From NCBI RefSeq assembly GCF_004343155.1, contig NZ_SMDC01000001.1, positions 248,001-312,000 on the forward strand: DNA of 64,000 nucleotides, given 5' to 3'. Positions within the stretch are counted from its first letter, which is position 1. Each line of letters starts with the position of its first letter. Under the pieces are notes generated by a model that did no database searches, was not told the DNA's origin, and saw only the letters and a program-made list of their open reading frames with translations. Positions 28,897-38,581 of the stretch are shown one piece after another. The DNA is from Marichromatium gracile (GTDB taxonomy: Bacteria; Pseudomonadota; Gammaproteobacteria; Chromatiales; Chromatiaceae). A program made the translations under genes and the position numbers.

Positions 28897-29231
28897 CCCG
28901 TCTCCTGTACCAGTACCCAGGGCGCGATCACCAGCGCCCAGACCTCGGTATCGCGCGCGAACCAGTCGCGTGCCTCGGCGTCCGGGATCGGGCCGACCTC
29001 GCCGGCCTCGATCGCCGCGCCCAGCGCAGCGGTATCGTCGCGGGCGATACCCAGCGCGGTCTCGATCAGATCCAGCCCGACGGCGACGCGGATCACCTTG
29101 CCCTGGGCGAAGAAGCGTTGCAGCGACGACCAGGGCGCGCGGGCCGTCTCCTGGTTGAGCTTGGCGCGGAGCAGCGCATCGTCCTGCTCCAGCGGGGTGC
29201 CGTCGACGACGGCGGGGTCTTGCTGTGTCAC
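28857..29231 (-). CDS. DUF2288 protein
   Basis: A 124-residue protein starting at GTG 29231, with GAGGT about ten bases upstream. Earlier in-frame codons translate to arginine- and proline-rich sequence unlike the family. The core [30 protein letters not shown] is the DUF2288 signature (residues about 20-50), followed by [18 protein letters not shown] and [14 protein letters not shown]. The protein is small and soluble, and its function is unknown. It overlaps yaiI by 40 bp, so both are probably on one transcript. Confidence 0.82.
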   Translation of the reverse strand: MTQQDPAVVDGTPLEQDDALLRAKLNQETARAPWSSLQRFFAQGKVIRVAVGLDLIETALGIARDDTAALGAAIEAGEVGPIPDAEARDWFARDTEVWALVIAPWVLVQETGCTSGSTPTPVHG

Positions 29232-29328
29232 GCGGGGTCGACCTCGTGGAATGACGTGGGGACGCCGCGCGAGGGGCGGCGTCGTTGCAATGGTTCGGCC
29301 CGACGTCGCAACGCCGGACCGAGATGGA

Positions 29329-31587
29329 TCAGGCGGCGCTGACCTCACGGTCGGCGGTATCGCCGCGCGCGCCCGCCTCCGGGGCCTCGGCCCGTGACTC
29401 GCGCACCAGGATCAGGCCACCGAGCGGGGGCAAGGCGATCGGGATCGAGTAGGGACGCCCCATCCAGCTCACCGCCTCGGTCTCGACGCCACCCTGGTTG
29501 CCGACGTTGCTGCCGCCATAGAGCTCGGCGTCGGAGTTGATCAGCTCGCGATAGAAACCGGCCTCGGGGACGCCGATGCGATAACACTCGCGCGGCACCG
29601 GGGTGAAGTTGAACACCCCCACCGCCAGGGTCTCGCCGTTGCGGTCCTTGCGCAGATAGCTCAGCACCGACTGCGAGCTGTCGTGACAGTCGATCCACTC
29701 GAAGCCCTCGCTGGCGAAGTCCTGCTGATGGAGCGCCGGCAGCGTGCGATAACAGTGGTTGAGGTCGGTCACCAGACGCTTGATGCCCTGGTGCTGCGGC
29801 CGCTCGAGCAGCTCCCAGTCGAGCGCGTCGTCGAAGCGCCACTCGCGCCCCTGGGCGAACTCGCAGCCCTGGAACAACAGCTTCTTGCCCGGATAGCTGA
29901 ACATCAGGGTATAGAGCAGGCGCAGACTGGCAAACTTCTGCCAGCCGTCGCCCGGCATCTTGTCGATCATCGAGCCCTTGCCGTGCACCACCTCGTCGTG
30001 TGAGAAGGGCAGCACGAAGTTCTCGGTGAAGGCATAGAGCAGCCCGAAGGTGAGCAGGTCGTGATGGAAGTGGCGATAGATCGGGTCCTTGGACATGTAG
30101 GACAGGGTGTCGTGCATCCACCCCATGTTCCACTTCATGCTGAAGCCGAGCCCGCCGAGATAGGTCGGGCGCGACACCGCCGGCCAGGAGGTCGACTCCT
30201 CGGCGATCATCAGGGTGCCGGGATGACGCTCGTGGGCCACCCGGTTGAGCTCGCGCAGGAACTCCACCGCCTCCAGATTCTCGTTGCCGCCGTACTTGTT
30301 GGGGATCCACTCGCCGGCGTCGCGCGAGTAGTCGAGATAGAGCATGGAGGCCACGGCATCGACCCGCAGCCCGTCGAGATGGAACTCCTCGAGCCAGTAG
30401 AGCGCGCTCGAGAGCAGGAAGTTCTTCACCTCGTTGCGACCGAAGTTGAAGATCAGCGTGCCCCAGTCCTTGTGCTCGCCGAGCCGTGGATCGGCATGCT
30501 CGTAGAGCGCGGTGCCGTCAAAGCGCGCCAGGGCGTAGGCGTCCTTGGGGAAGTGCGCCGGCACCCAGTCGAGCAGCACGCCGATGCCGCGCTGATGCAG
30601 ATGATCGACAAAGAAGCGGAAGTCGTCGGGCGAGCCGAAGCGCGAGGTCGGAGCGAAATAGCCGGTGCACTGATAGCCCCAGGAGGCATCGAGCGGGTGC
30701 TCGGTGATCGGCAGCAGCTCGACATGGGTGAAACCGAGCGCCTCGACATAGTCGCCGATCTGCTTGGCCAGCACGCGATAGTTGAGAAAACCGCCGTCGG
30801 CATCACGTTGCCAGGAACCGAGATGCACCTCGTAGACCGAAAACGGGCGCTGCTGCCAGTCGGCCTCGGCGCGGGCGCGCATCCAGCCGGCGTCACCCCA
30901 GCGATAGCGGGTCTCCGGGCAGAGATGGCCGGCGGTCTCGGGCCGCTCCTGGAAGGCCTGGGCATAGGGGTCGATCTTGACCTGGACGTTACCTTGGCGG
31001 TCGCGGATCTCGTACTTGTAGAGCCCGCCGGGACCGAGTTCGGGGATGAACAGCTCCCACACCCCGGAGCCACCGCGCACCCGCATCGGATGGGCGCGCC
31101 CGTCCCAGGCGTTGAAGTCGCCGACCACGCTCACCCGCGCGGCATTCGGCGCCCACACCGCGAAACGCACCCCGGCGATGCCGTCGACCTGGTGGAGATG
31201 CGCGCCGAGAAAACGATAGGCGTGCCAGTGACGCCCCTCGCCGAACAGATGAAGGTCGAAGTCGCCGAGCTGCGGCGGGAGGCAGTAGGGGTCGTGGGTG
31301 CGATGCACCGCCCCGGAGGCGTCTTCCCACTCGAGCTGATAGCACTCTGGCAACGCCTCGGGCAGGCCACGCCAGATGAACAGGTCGGTACCCTCGATCC
31401 GGGTCATCGCGGCAGCGGCCTCGACCAGCCGCACCCGCTCGGCGCGCGGCAGGAAGACACGCACCACCAGATCGCCATCCTCGTCGAGATGGCGACCGAG
31501 CACGCTGAAGGGATCGTGATGACGCGCCTCGACGATGCGTTGCAGGGGATCGGGAAGGGCCCGCGCGGCCTGGGTTGCGGTTGCCAT
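29329..31587 (-). CDS. glgB: 1,4-alpha-glucan branching enzyme
   Basis: A 752-residue protein, similar to the 728 residues of E. coli GlgB. GGAGG lies 13 bases before ATG 31587. It has the N-terminal CBM48 domains (residues about 25-230, with [23 protein letters not shown]) and a GH13 barrel: [28 protein letters not shown] with the nucleophile aspartate, [13 protein letters not shown] with the acid-base glutamate, and [15 protein letters not shown]. The enzyme adds alpha-1,6 branches to glycogen in the cytoplasm. It is divergent from glgC across 238 bp, so the two glycogen genes probably share a regulatory region. Confidence 0.97.
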   Translation of the reverse strand: MATATQAARALPDPLQRIVEARHHDPFSVLGRHLDEDGDLVVRVFLPRAERVRLVEAAAAMTRIEGTDLFIWRGLPEALPECYQLEWEDASGAVHRTHDPYCLPPQLGDFDLHLFGEGRHWHAYRFLGAHLHQVDGIAGVRFAVWAPNAARVSVVGDFNAWDGRAHPMRVRGGSGVWELFIPELGPGGLYKYEIRDRQGNVQVKIDPYAQAFQERPETAGHLCPETRYRWGDAGWMRARAEADWQQRPFSVYEVHLGSWQRDADGGFLNYRVLAKQIGDYVEALGFTHVELLPITEHPLDASWGYQCTGYFAPTSRFGSPDDFRFFVDHLHQRGIGVLLDWVPAHFPKDAYALARFDGTALYEHADPRLGEHKDWGTLIFNFGRNEVKNFLLSSALYWLEEFHLDGLRVDAVASMLYLDYSRDAGEWIPNKYGGNENLEAVEFLRELNRVAHERHPGTLMIAEESTSWPAVSRPTYLGGLGFSMKWNMGWMHDTLSYMSKDPIYRHFHHDLLTFGLLYAFTENFVLPFSHDEVVHGKGSMIDKMPGDGWQKFASLRLLYTLMFSYPGKKLLFQGCEFAQGREWRFDDALDWELLERPQHQGIKRLVTDLNHCYRTLPALHQQDFASEGFEWIDCHDSSQSVLSYLRKDRNGETLAVGVFNFTPVPRECYRIGVPEAGFYRELINSDAELYGGSNVGNQGGVETEAVSWMGRPYSIPIALPPLGGLILVRESRAEAPEAGARGDTADREVSAA

Positions 31588-31825
31588 ATCGCTGATCTTC
31601 CTCCGCTGTCTAGCTGTGGTCGGGGTCAGTGACGGGCCCGCCGCCGGGGCCGCTGACCAGTCGAGACTGGGAACGCACGTCACCGCGCGAGCCTCGCCCG
31701 ATACTCAGCAAAGATCGGGGAAATGGCTCGACGAACACGGCTCGATCCGCTCTGAAGAACGCCCTCGATGGTATCATAAGGGCACTGCTTAACATGCGGT
31801 TGCCTCAAGATTTCAGGAGGATTTC
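31588..31825. promoter_or_regulatory. Divergent glgB/glgC promoter region
   Basis: A 238-bp gap between glgB (left) and glgC (right). A TATCAT hexamer at 31772-31777 is a possible -10 for glgC, without a clear -35 partner. AGGAGG at 31815-31820 is the glgC ribosome site. I see no gene here. Confidence 0.4.
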
Positions 31826-33097
31826 ATGCCCCACAGCAACCCCCGTTTCATCAGCCGTCTCACCCGCAATACCCTGGCGCTGATCTTGGCTGGCGGACGG
31901 GGATCCCGCCTCAAGCAGCTCACCACCTGGCGCTCCAAGCCTGCGGTGCCCTTCGGCGGCAAGTTCCGCATCATCGACTTCCCGCTGTCGAACTGCATCA
32001 ACTCGGGGATCCGTCGCATCGGCGTGCTCACCCAGTACAAGGCGCATTCGCTGATCCTGCACATCCAGAAGGGCTGGGGCTTCCTGCGTGGCGAGTTCGG
32101 CGAGTTCGTCGAGCTGTGGCCGGCGCAGCAGCGCGTGACCGAGAACTCCTGGTACGCCGGCACCGCCGATGCGGTCTACCAGAACCTCGATATCATCCGT
32201 GACCACGACCCCGACTATGTGCTGATCCTCGCCGGCGACCACATCTACAAGATGGACTACGGGGCGATGATCGCCTTCCACGTCGAGTCCGGCGCCGACA
32301 TGACCGTCGGGTGTCTCGAGGTCGACACCGAGCGCGCCCGCGAGTTCGGGGTGATGGAGGTCGACGCCGGCCATCGGGTGCGCGGCTTCGAGGAGAAACC
32401 CGCCGAACCCAAGCCGATCCCCGGCGCCCCCGGGCGCTGCTTCGCCTCGATGGGGATCTATGTCTTCAACCGCGACTTCCTCTTCGAGCAGCTGCAGAAG
32501 GACGCCGACACCCGCGACTCGAGCCGCGACTTCGGCAAGGACATCATCCCTTCGGTGATCAAGCAGTATCGGGTGATGGCCTACACCTTCCGCGACCCGG
32601 TCAGCGGCGAGCAGGCCTACTGGCGCGACGTCGGTACCCTCGATGCCTTCTGGGCCGCCAATCTCGAGCTGATCGGCGTCACCCCACCGCTCAATCTCTA
32701 CGACAAGGGATGGCCGATCTGGACCTATCAGGAACAATTGCCCCCGGCCAAGTTCGTCTTCGACGACGAGGACCGACGCGGCATGGCGGTCGATTCCATG
32801 GTCTCGGGCGGCTGCATCATCTCCGGGGCCAAGGTGAGTCACTCGCTGCTGTTCTCCAACGTGCGAGTGAACTCTTTCGCCTATGTCGAGGACTCAGTGG
32901 TGCTGCCCGACGTCGACATCGGTCGCAACTGCACCATCCGCAACGCCATCATCGAACGCTACTGCCAGCTCGAGGAGGGTACCGTGATCGGACTCGACCC
33001 CGAGGCCGATCGCCGCGCCGGCTACCAGGTCACCGACAGTGGCATCACCCTGGTGACCCCGGAGATGCTCGGGCAGAACGCCAACCACGTGCGATGA
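31826..33097 (+). CDS. glgC: Glucose-1-phosphate adenylyltransferase
   Basis: A 423-residue protein, the usual GlgC length. It makes ADP-glucose for glycogen synthesis. The nucleotidyltransferase motif [20 protein letters not shown] is at residues 15-35, followed by [20 protein letters not shown], the [15 protein letters not shown] metal site near residue 132 and [10 protein letters not shown]. The C-terminal third forms the left-handed beta-helix with [21 protein letters not shown] strong AGGAGG lies five bases before the ATG. In the family the enzyme is allosterically controlled by glycolytic intermediates. thiS follows 14 bp after its stop. Confidence 0.97.
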   Translation: MPHSNPRFISRLTRNTLALILAGGRGSRLKQLTTWRSKPAVPFGGKFRIIDFPLSNCINSGIRRIGVLTQYKAHSLILHIQKGWGFLRGEFGEFVELWPAQQRVTENSWYAGTADAVYQNLDIIRDHDPDYVLILAGDHIYKMDYGAMIAFHVESGADMTVGCLEVDTERAREFGVMEVDAGHRVRGFEEKPAEPKPIPGAPGRCFASMGIYVFNRDFLFEQLQKDADTRDSSRDFGKDIIPSVIKQYRVMAYTFRDPVSGEQAYWRDVGTLDAFWAANLELIGVTPPLNLYDKGWPIWTYQEQLPPAKFVFDDEDRRGMAVDSMVSGGCIISGAKVSHSLLFSNVRVNSFAYVEDSVVLPDVDIGRNCTIRNAIIERYCQLEEGTVIGLDPEADRRAGYQVTDSGITLVTPEMLGQNANHVR

Positions 33098-33111
33098 GGA
33101 ACACAGAGCAC

Positions 33112-33312
33112 ATGCAGATCGAGATCAACGGCGACCGCACCGAGGTCGCCGAGGCCATCACCATGGCCGAGCTGCTCGAGCAGCTCGAACTCACCGGCAA
33201 GCGTCTCGCCGTCGAGGTCAACGCCGAGCTGGTGCCGCGCAGCCGCTTCGCCGAGCACCGCCTCGCCGCCGACGACCGGGTGGAGATCATCCACGCCGTC
33301 GGCGGCGGCTGA
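33112..33312 (+). CDS. thiS: Sulfur carrier protein ThiS
   Basis: A 66-residue ubiquitin-fold protein with the required C-terminal Gly-Gly (ends HAVGGG). It carries sulfur as a thiocarboxylate for thiazole synthesis in thiamine biosynthesis. It begins 14 bp after glgC, and thiG follows 120 bp later. LTGKRLAVEVNAELVPRSRF is the family core. No thiF or thiamine riboswitch was found beside it. Confidence 0.93.
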   Translation: MQIEINGDRTEVAEAITMAELLEQLELTGKRLAVEVNAELVPRSRFAEHRLAADDRVEIIHAVGGG

Positions 33313-33344
33313 ACGGCCACGCCGAGCCTGCCCCGGCGCCATCC

Positions 33345-33372
33345 TTGACTCACAGCTGCGGCCCTTTTGAAT
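33345..33372 (+). promoter_or_regulatory. Possible thiG promoter
   Basis: TTGACT (33345-33350) and TTGAAT (33367-33372) have a 16-bp spacer and lie about 60 bp before the thiG start. The fit to the sigma-70 consensus is moderate. No conserved THI-box sequence was noticed. Confidence 0.3.
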
Positions 33373-33432
33373 TTGCCTGCCACCGGCCGCATGCTGGTTC
33401 GTTTTCCACTTCACGCTTCGACACGGACCCTC

Positions 33433-34230
33433 ATGACCACAGCGACCCAGAACCCAGACCGACTCGTCATCGCCGGCAAGGAGTACGGCTCCCGCCTGCT
33501 CGTCGGCACCGGTAAATACAAGGACATGGACGAGACCGCGCGCGCCATCGAGGCCAGCGGCGCCGAGATCGTCACGGTCGCGGTGCGTCGCACCAACCTC
33601 GGCCAGAACGCCGATGAGCCCAACATCCTCGACGTGCTGCCCCCGGAGCGCTACACCTACCTGCCCAACACCGCCGGTTGCTTCGATGTCGACACCGCGG
33701 TGCGCACCTGCCGCCTGGCACGCGAGCTGCTCGACGGCCACAAGCTGGTCAAGCTCGAGGTGCTCGGCGACCAGCAGACCCTGTTCCCCGATGTCATCGC
33801 CACCCTCAAGGCCGCCGAGATCCTCGTCGCCGACGGCTTCGACGTGATGGTCTACACCAACGACGACCCGATCGTCGCCCGCGAGCTGGAGGCCATCGGC
33901 TGCTGCGCGGTGATGCCGCTGGCCGCGCCGATCGGCTCGGGCCTGGGCATCCGCAACCCGCTCAACATCCGCACCATCGTCGAGAACGCCAAGGTGCCGG
34001 TGCTGGTCGACGCCGGCGTGGGCACCGCCTCCGACGCCGCCGAGGCGATGGAACTCGGCTGCGACGGCGTGCTGATGAACACCGCCATCGCCGCGGCCAA
34101 GGATCCGGTGCTGATGGCCGGAGCCATGCGCAAGGGCATCGAGGCCGGTCGCGAGGCCTATCTCGCCGGGCGCATGCCGGCCAAGCGCTTCGCCTCGGCC
34201 TCCTCGCCGATCGAGGGGCTGTTCTTCTGA
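33433..34230 (+). CDS. thiG: Thiazole synthase
   Basis: A 265-residue protein of normal ThiG length. It has the family core [43 protein letters not shown] with the substrate lysine, [14 protein letters not shown]-like [19 protein letters not shown], and [28 protein letters not shown]. It condenses deoxyxylulose phosphate, dehydroglycine and ThiS thiocarboxylate into the thiazole ring in the cytoplasm. The start at ATG 33433 is preferred because the upstream in-frame sequence is not conserved in type. It follows thiS, so both act together. Confidence 0.96.
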   Translation: MTTATQNPDRLVIAGKEYGSRLLVGTGKYKDMDETARAIEASGAEIVTVAVRRTNLGQNADEPNILDVLPPERYTYLPNTAGCFDVDTAVRTCRLARELLDGHKLVKLEVLGDQQTLFPDVIATLKAAEILVADGFDVMVYTNDDPIVARELEAIGCCAVMPLAAPIGSGLGIRNPLNIRTIVENAKVPVLVDAGVGTASDAAEAMELGCDGVLMNTAIAAAKDPVLMAGAMRKGIEAGREAYLAGRMPAKRFASASSPIEGLFF

Positions 34231-34238
34231 TCCCCGCC

Positions 34239-34281
34239 GACGGGCCGAGGCCCGTCGCCAGCGCGCCCGACCGGGCGCGCT
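34239..34281 (+). terminator. Two GC-rich hairpins after thiG
   Basis: The first hairpin (34239-34256) has a 7-bp stem, GACGGGC/GCCCGTC. The second (34260-34281) has a 9-bp stem, AGCGCGCCC/GGGCGCGCT, with loop GACC. There is no T-run, so this may be an attenuating or Rho-linked end rather than a classical terminator. Confidence 0.45.
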
Positions 34282-34439
34282 GCCCCACCGACCGCCCGGC
34301 TCTTGGTATCCTGCGCATCCCGATCGTGCAGCGGAGCTGCGGCGCCATCGCCTCGAACCGCCAGGACGCAACACCCGCCCAGGGATCGCCCCGCCACGAT
34401 CCATCCGGTCATCAGTCATCAAGCGTCGAGAATCCATCC

Positions 34440-35132
34440 GTGCAACCAACAGATCCCCGTCATCGTCAGGTGCGCAGCTTCGTGCTGCGCGAGGGCCGAC
34501 TCACCCCCGGTCAGGAGCGCGCCTTCGCCGAGCTCTGGCCCCGCTTCGGCGTCGACTGGCAGGCACCGGCGCCGCTCGACCTCGGCGCGCTGTTCGGCAA
34601 CGACCAGCCGGTGACCCTCGAGATCGGCTTCGGCAACGGTGAGTCGCTGGCGCGGATGGCCGCCGACGACCCGGGGCGCAACTGGCTCGGGGTCGAGGTC
34701 CATCGCCCCGGGGTCGGGCACCTGCTGCTCGAGATCGAGCGGCTCGGTATCGACAACCTGCGGGTGATGCGTCAGGACGCCGTCGAACTGCTCACCCACG
34801 GCATCGCCCCCGGCGCGCTCGACCGGGTGCAGCTGTTCTTCCCCGACCCCTGGCCGAAGAAGCGCCATCACAAGCGCCGCATCCTCAACCCCGGGATGAT
34901 CGCGCTGCTCGAGCGCGCCATCCGTCCCGGCGGTCACTTCCACGCCGCCACCGACTGGGAGCCCTATGCCGAGCAGATGCTCGAGACCCTGGAGGCGGCC
35001 ACGGGCTTCGCCAACACCGCCGGCGCCGGTCACTACACCCCGCGCCCCGAGAGCCGTCCGCTGACCAAGTTCGAGCAGCGCGGCGAGCGCCTCGGTCACG
35101 TGGTCCACGATCTCGTCTTCCGCCGCGGCTGA
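34440..35132 (+). CDS. trmB: tRNA (guanine-N7)-methyltransferase
   Basis: A 230-residue protein starting at GTG 34440. It has the SAM motif LEIGFGNGESLARMA (about residue 60) and the diagnostic FFPDPWPKKRHHKRR (about residue 138), then the DWEPYAEQMLETLE stretch. TrmB methylates guanine 46 of the tRNA variable loop. The stop overlaps the next gene start by one base (TGATG), so it is probably co-translated with the fetA-like gene, as often happens in compact genomes. Confidence 0.95.
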   Translation: MQPTDPRHRQVRSFVLREGRLTPGQERAFAELWPRFGVDWQAPAPLDLGALFGNDQPVTLEIGFGNGESLARMAADDPGRNWLGVEVHRPGVGHLLLEIERLGIDNLRVMRQDAVELLTHGIAPGALDRVQLFFPDPWPKKRHHKRRILNPGMIALLERAIRPGGHFHAATDWEPYAEQMLETLEAATGFANTAGAGHYTPRPESRPLTKFEQRGERLGHVVHDLVFRRG

Positions 35133-35749
35133 TGGACGGGCTCAGGGTCCAGGGGCTCGGCAACGCCCTGTTCGGGCCCATCGACCTGGCCGTCGGCGCC
35201 GGCGAGCGGGTGTTCCTGTCGGGCCCCTCGGGCTGCGGCAAGAGCCTGCTGCTGCGCGCCATCGCCGACCTCGACCCGCATCAGGGCGAGGTCTGGCTCG
35301 ACGACGCGCCGCGCTCGCGCCTGCCCGCCCCGCTGTGGCGTCGCCGCGTCGGGCTGCTGCCGGCCGAGTCGGCCTGGTGGGGCGAGTCGGTGGGTGAGCA
35401 CCTGCCCGCCGCACACCCGCCGCTCGATGACTGGCTGAGCGCGCTCGGCTTCGGCCCCGAGGTACTCGACTGGTCGGTCGCCCGGCTCTCCACCGGCGAG
35501 CGTCAGCGCCTCGCGCTGCTGCGCCTGCTCGCCCAGTCGCCACGGGCGCTACTGCTCGACGAGGCCACCGCCAACCTCGACCCGCAGAACTGCGCCCGGG
35601 TCGAGGGGCTGATCGAGGACTACCGCATCGCCCACCGCACACCGCTGCTCTGGGTCAGTCACGACCCGGCCCAGCGGCGCCGACTCGGCGATCGCCGGCT
35701 GCGCATCCGCGACGGCCGGCTCGAACCCGAGGACATCGACCCGTCATGA
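35132..35749 (+). CDS. FetA/YbbL-like ABC transporter ATPase
   Basis: A 205-residue ABC ATPase. Walker A is GPSGCGKSLLLRA (about 31-43), the signature LSTGERQRLALLRLL is near residue 120, Walker B is LLLDEATANLDP and the switch histidine is in VSHDPAQ. Its partner gene encodes a YbbM/FetB-type permease and begins four bases before this gene ends. In E. coli FetAB exports iron and raises resistance to oxidative stress. The gene lacks any substrate-binding protein partner, as for an exporter. Iron as substrate is inferred from the family. Confidence 0.85.
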   Translation: MDGLRVQGLGNALFGPIDLAVGAGERVFLSGPSGCGKSLLLRAIADLDPHQGEVWLDDAPRSRLPAPLWRRRVGLLPAESAWWGESVGEHLPAAHPPLDDWLSALGFGPEVLDWSVARLSTGERQRLALLRLLAQSPRALLLDEATANLDPQNCARVEGLIEDYRIAHRTPLLWVSHDPAQRRRLGDRRLRIRDGRLEPEDIDPS

Positions 35750-36555
35750 CGCTGATCTCGCTCACGCCACTCGATCTCTCGCTCGCCGCGGTGCTGATCC
35801 TGCTGCTCGCCGGGGTCTCCTGGCGGCTGCGTCTGGGGGTGGAACGGCGCGTACTCGTCGCCGCGCTGCGCAGCGCCATCCAGCTCAGCCTGATCGGGCT
35901 GGTGCTCAAGGTGCTGTTCGCCCAGTCGAGCCTGTCGCTGATCGCCCCGGTGGCGCTGGTGATGCTCGCGGTGGCCGGCTGGGAGGTGATGCAGCGTCAG
36001 CGCCGTCGCTATCGCGGTCCCTGGGGCTACGGCATCGGCGCGGTGTCGATGTTCCTGTCCTCGTTCGGGGTGACCTTCCTCGCCCTCACCCTGGTGATCG
36101 GGGTCGATCCCTGGTACCAGCCGCAGTACCTGATCCCGCTGCTCGGCATGCTGCTCGGCAACACCATGAACGGCATCGCCATCGCCCTCGACAACCTCAC
36201 CCGCCACGCCTGGGAGGCGCGCGCGCGCATCGAGGCGCGGCTGCTCGCCGGCGCCGACTGGGGCGAGGCGATCGGCGAGGTGCGACGCGAGGCGATCCGC
36301 TCCGGGCTGATCCCGATCATCAACTCCATGGCCAGCGCCGGGCTGGTCAGCCTGCCGGGGATGATGACCGGTCAGGTACTGGCCGGCAGCCCGCCGCTGG
36401 AGGCGGCCAGGTATCAGATCCTGATCATGTTCCTGATCGCCGGCGGCACCGGACTGGGGTCGATCTTCGCGGTCTGGGCGGGTTCGCGACGGCTGTTCGA
36501 CGACCGCCAGCGACTGCGTCTGGATCGGCTGAAGGCACGACCGAGAGGGGGCTGA
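35746..36555 (+). CDS. FetB/YbbM-like ABC transporter permease
   Basis: A 269-residue membrane protein with about seven spans. Family features are VALRSAIQLSLIGLVL-like ALRSAIQLSLIGLVLKVLF, QPQYLIPLLGMLLGNTMNGIAIAL and NSMASAGLVSLPGMMTGQVL. It overlaps the ATPase gene by four bases and completes the FetAB-type exporter. It is the last gene of the run trmB-fetA-fetB; a long AT-rich leader for mqo follows. Confidence 0.87.
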   Translation: MTLISLTPLDLSLAAVLILLLAGVSWRLRLGVERRVLVAALRSAIQLSLIGLVLKVLFAQSSLSLIAPVALVMLAVAGWEVMQRQRRRYRGPWGYGIGAVSMFLSSFGVTFLALTLVIGVDPWYQPQYLIPLLGMLLGNTMNGIAIALDNLTRHAWEARARIEARLLAGADWGEAIGEVRREAIRSGLIPIINSMASAGLVSLPGMMTGQVLAGSPPLEAARYQILIMFLIAGGTGLGSIFAVWAGSRRLFDDRQRLRLDRLKARPRGG

Positions 36556-37068
36556 GGGAGGAACCGGCGCACAAATCGTGCTTTTACCCACCGCCGAACC
36601 CGCCTCGGCGATGGATTGATCCTCCCCCAATGATCCTGCACGGCGCTCAGCGAGCGCCCCCTTCAGGTCGCGCAAGACACTGATCTGAAAGACTTTACAT
36701 AGAAAGCGGGCAGTTATCCGAGCGACGCGATTGGTATTTACTTAAATCAATGCAAGCAATAAGTTGATTGTAAATATCAATACTATAAATCCGTCCCGCT
36801 GCGTTCTTTCCCGGCCCCGCATCCGCTAGTGTGAATCCATACCGCGTCGGGTCTGGCCTGACGCGCCTTCCCGACAGGGATCACAGACGGCAACCCGCGC
36901 AGGATCGCCATCGGCTCGGGGCCGAACCACCCTCGAGGCCCCGCTCCCGGACCCAGTGACCACCACCCGTGTCGTCACAGCGACCGGTGCATCCCTGCGC
37001 CACGCACAAGGCCGAACCCAGGGGCCTTGCGCCAAGAGCCGGCAACGCCGTTGCGGAGGAGCATGCGC
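36556..37068. promoter_or_regulatory. mqo leader with a long AT-rich inverted repeat
   Basis: A 513-bp gap. It holds an AT-rich dyad of two arms: 36731-36750 (TTGGTATTTAC, then AAATCAA) and 36764-36780 (TTGATTGTAAATATCAA). Reverse complementing the second gives TTGATATTTACAATCAA, so most bases match. TATAAAT, a possible -10, occurs just downstream near 36783-36789. The arrangement suggests an operator or an RNA hairpin near the mqo promoter. The rest of the gap is GC-rich, and I see no gene in it. Confidence 0.45.
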
Positions 37069-38478
37069 ATGAACCCATCAACCCACTACGACGTACTCAT
37101 CGTCGGCGCCGGTGTCACCGGCACCGCCCTGCTCTACGAACTGGCCAGGTTCACCGATCTCGGCCGGCTGTGTCTGGTGGAGAAGTACGACGACGTCGCC
37201 ACGGTCAACTCACACGCCCACAGCAACAGCCAGACCATCCACTGCGGCGACATCGAGACCAACTACACCCTGGAAAAGGCGCGTTCGGTCAAGCGTACCG
37301 CCTACATGGTGATCAACTACGCCACCAAGCTGCCGCCCGAGGAACGCGACCGCATCATCCAGCGCATGCCCAAGATGGTGCTCGGTGTCGGCGCCGAGGA
37401 GTGTCGCTACATCCGCGAGCGCCATACCCGGTTCAAGGACCTCTTCCCGCGCATGGAACTGCTCGAGCGCGAGGCGATCGCCGAGCTCGAACCCAATGTG
37501 GCACGAGTCGACGGGCGCTGGCGCGACGAGGAGATCGTCGCCACGGGGACCGCCGACGAGTACTGCGCGGTCGATTTCCAGGCGCTGGCCCAGTCCTTCT
37601 CGGACGCCTGCGCACACCTGGACCGCACCACGGGCAAGCAGATCACCCAGCTGTTCTCGACCAAGGTCGAGTCGATCCGCAAGGAGGGCGGGGACTACGT
37701 GCTGCGCACCAACCGCGGCCTGCTACAGGCGCGCGCGGTGGTGGTCTGCGCCGGGGGGCACTCGCTGCTGATGGCCCAGGAGATGGGGCTGGGGCTGGAG
37801 TATTCCTGTCTGCCGGTGGCCGGCTCCTTCTACTTCGCCCCCGAGGCGCTCAACGGCAAGGTCTACACCGTCCAGAACCCCAATCTGCCCTTCGCCGCGG
37901 TGCACGGCGACCACGACGTCAAGGAGCGCGGCAAGACCCGCTTCGGCCCCACCGCGCTGATGCTGCCGATGCTCGAGCGCTACAACCGCGCGAGCATCCG
38001 TGAGTTCTTCAAGGTGCAGCGCTTCGACCGCGACGTCGCAGCGGTGGTCTGGGACCTGATGCGGGTGCCCGACATCCGCAACTATGTGCTGCGCAACTTC
38101 CTCTACGAGGTGCCCTGGCTCAACCGCCAGCTGTTCGTGCGCGAGATCCGCAAGATCGTCCCCGCGCTCCAGGCCTCGGAGATCAGCTATGCCGAGGGCT
38201 TCGGCGGGATCCGCCCACAGCTCATCGACAAGCGCGCACGCAAGCTGCGCATGGGCGAGGCCAAGATCAGCGACGGCGGCGGCATCATCTTCAACATGAC
38301 CCCCTCGCCCGGCGGCACCAGCTGTCTCGGCGCCGGCGAGGGCGACATGCGTGCCATCGCCGAGTATCTCGGCGCCCGTATCGACGAGCGCGCCTTCGAG
38401 CAGGAGCTGCTGATGGGGCACGAGGACACCCGCGACCACGAGGACCGGAACACCGAGGCGCTGGCCACGGCGGTCTGA
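37069..38478 (+). CDS. mqo: Malate:quinone oxidoreductase-like FAD enzyme
   Basis: A 469-residue flavoprotein. Start ATG 37069 has GGAGGA eight bases upstream; ATG 37063 would leave only two bases. FAD binding is VLIVGAGVTGTALLYEL (residues about 8-24), and VVCAGGHSLLMAQEMG is a second dinucleotide loop. The stretch NSQTIHCGDIETNYTLEKA is close to the Helicobacter-type malate:quinone oxidoreductases. The family oxidises malate to oxaloacetate and passes electrons to quinone on the inner membrane. Other FAD oxidoreductases of the DAO type are the alternative. The gene is monocistronic, with its own long leader and a hairpin behind it. Confidence 0.8.
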   Translation: MNPSTHYDVLIVGAGVTGTALLYELARFTDLGRLCLVEKYDDVATVNSHAHSNSQTIHCGDIETNYTLEKARSVKRTAYMVINYATKLPPEERDRIIQRMPKMVLGVGAEECRYIRERHTRFKDLFPRMELLEREAIAELEPNVARVDGRWRDEEIVATGTADEYCAVDFQALAQSFSDACAHLDRTTGKQITQLFSTKVESIRKEGGDYVLRTNRGLLQARAVVVCAGGHSLLMAQEMGLGLEYSCLPVAGSFYFAPEALNGKVYTVQNPNLPFAAVHGDHDVKERGKTRFGPTALMLPMLERYNRASIREFFKVQRFDRDVAAVVWDLMRVPDIRNYVLRNFLYEVPWLNRQLFVREIRKIVPALQASEISYAEGFGGIRPQLIDKRARKLRMGEAKISDGGGIIFNMTPSPGGTSCLGAGEGDMRAIAEYLGARIDERAFEQELLMGHEDTRDHEDRNTEALATAV

Positions 38479-38499
38479 TCCCGCAACCGAGCGCGGAAA

Positions 38500-38537
38500 A
38501 ACGGGCCCGACCACGCTGAGGCGCGGTCGGGCCCGTT
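38500..38537 (-). terminator. Bidirectional hairpin between mqo and hemE
   Basis: A perfect 13-bp stem (AACGGGCCCGACC / GGTCGGGCCCGTT) with a 12-base loop. Read on the minus strand it is followed by a run of T (CCCGTTTTTCC), a good intrinsic terminator for hemE. On the plus strand it can also end mqo, though without a clear T-run. Confidence 0.75.
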
Positions 38538-38552
38538 CATGTCGGCCGGATG

Positions 38553-38572
38553 ACGCCGTCCGAAGACGGCGT
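38553..38572. terminator. Small hairpin beside the hemE stop
   Basis: A perfect 8-bp stem ACGCCGTC/GACGGCGT with tetraloop CGAA, ten bases downstream of the hemE stop. It probably works with the larger neighbouring hairpin as a 3' end structure of hemE mRNA. Confidence 0.5.
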
Positions 38573-38581
38573 GACAGCGAC

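Noticed and set aside
33313-33432. Possible TPP riboswitch before thiG
   Set aside because: I could not find the conserved CUGAGA and ACCUGA pairing elements; the gap is only 120 bp and looks like a promoter region.
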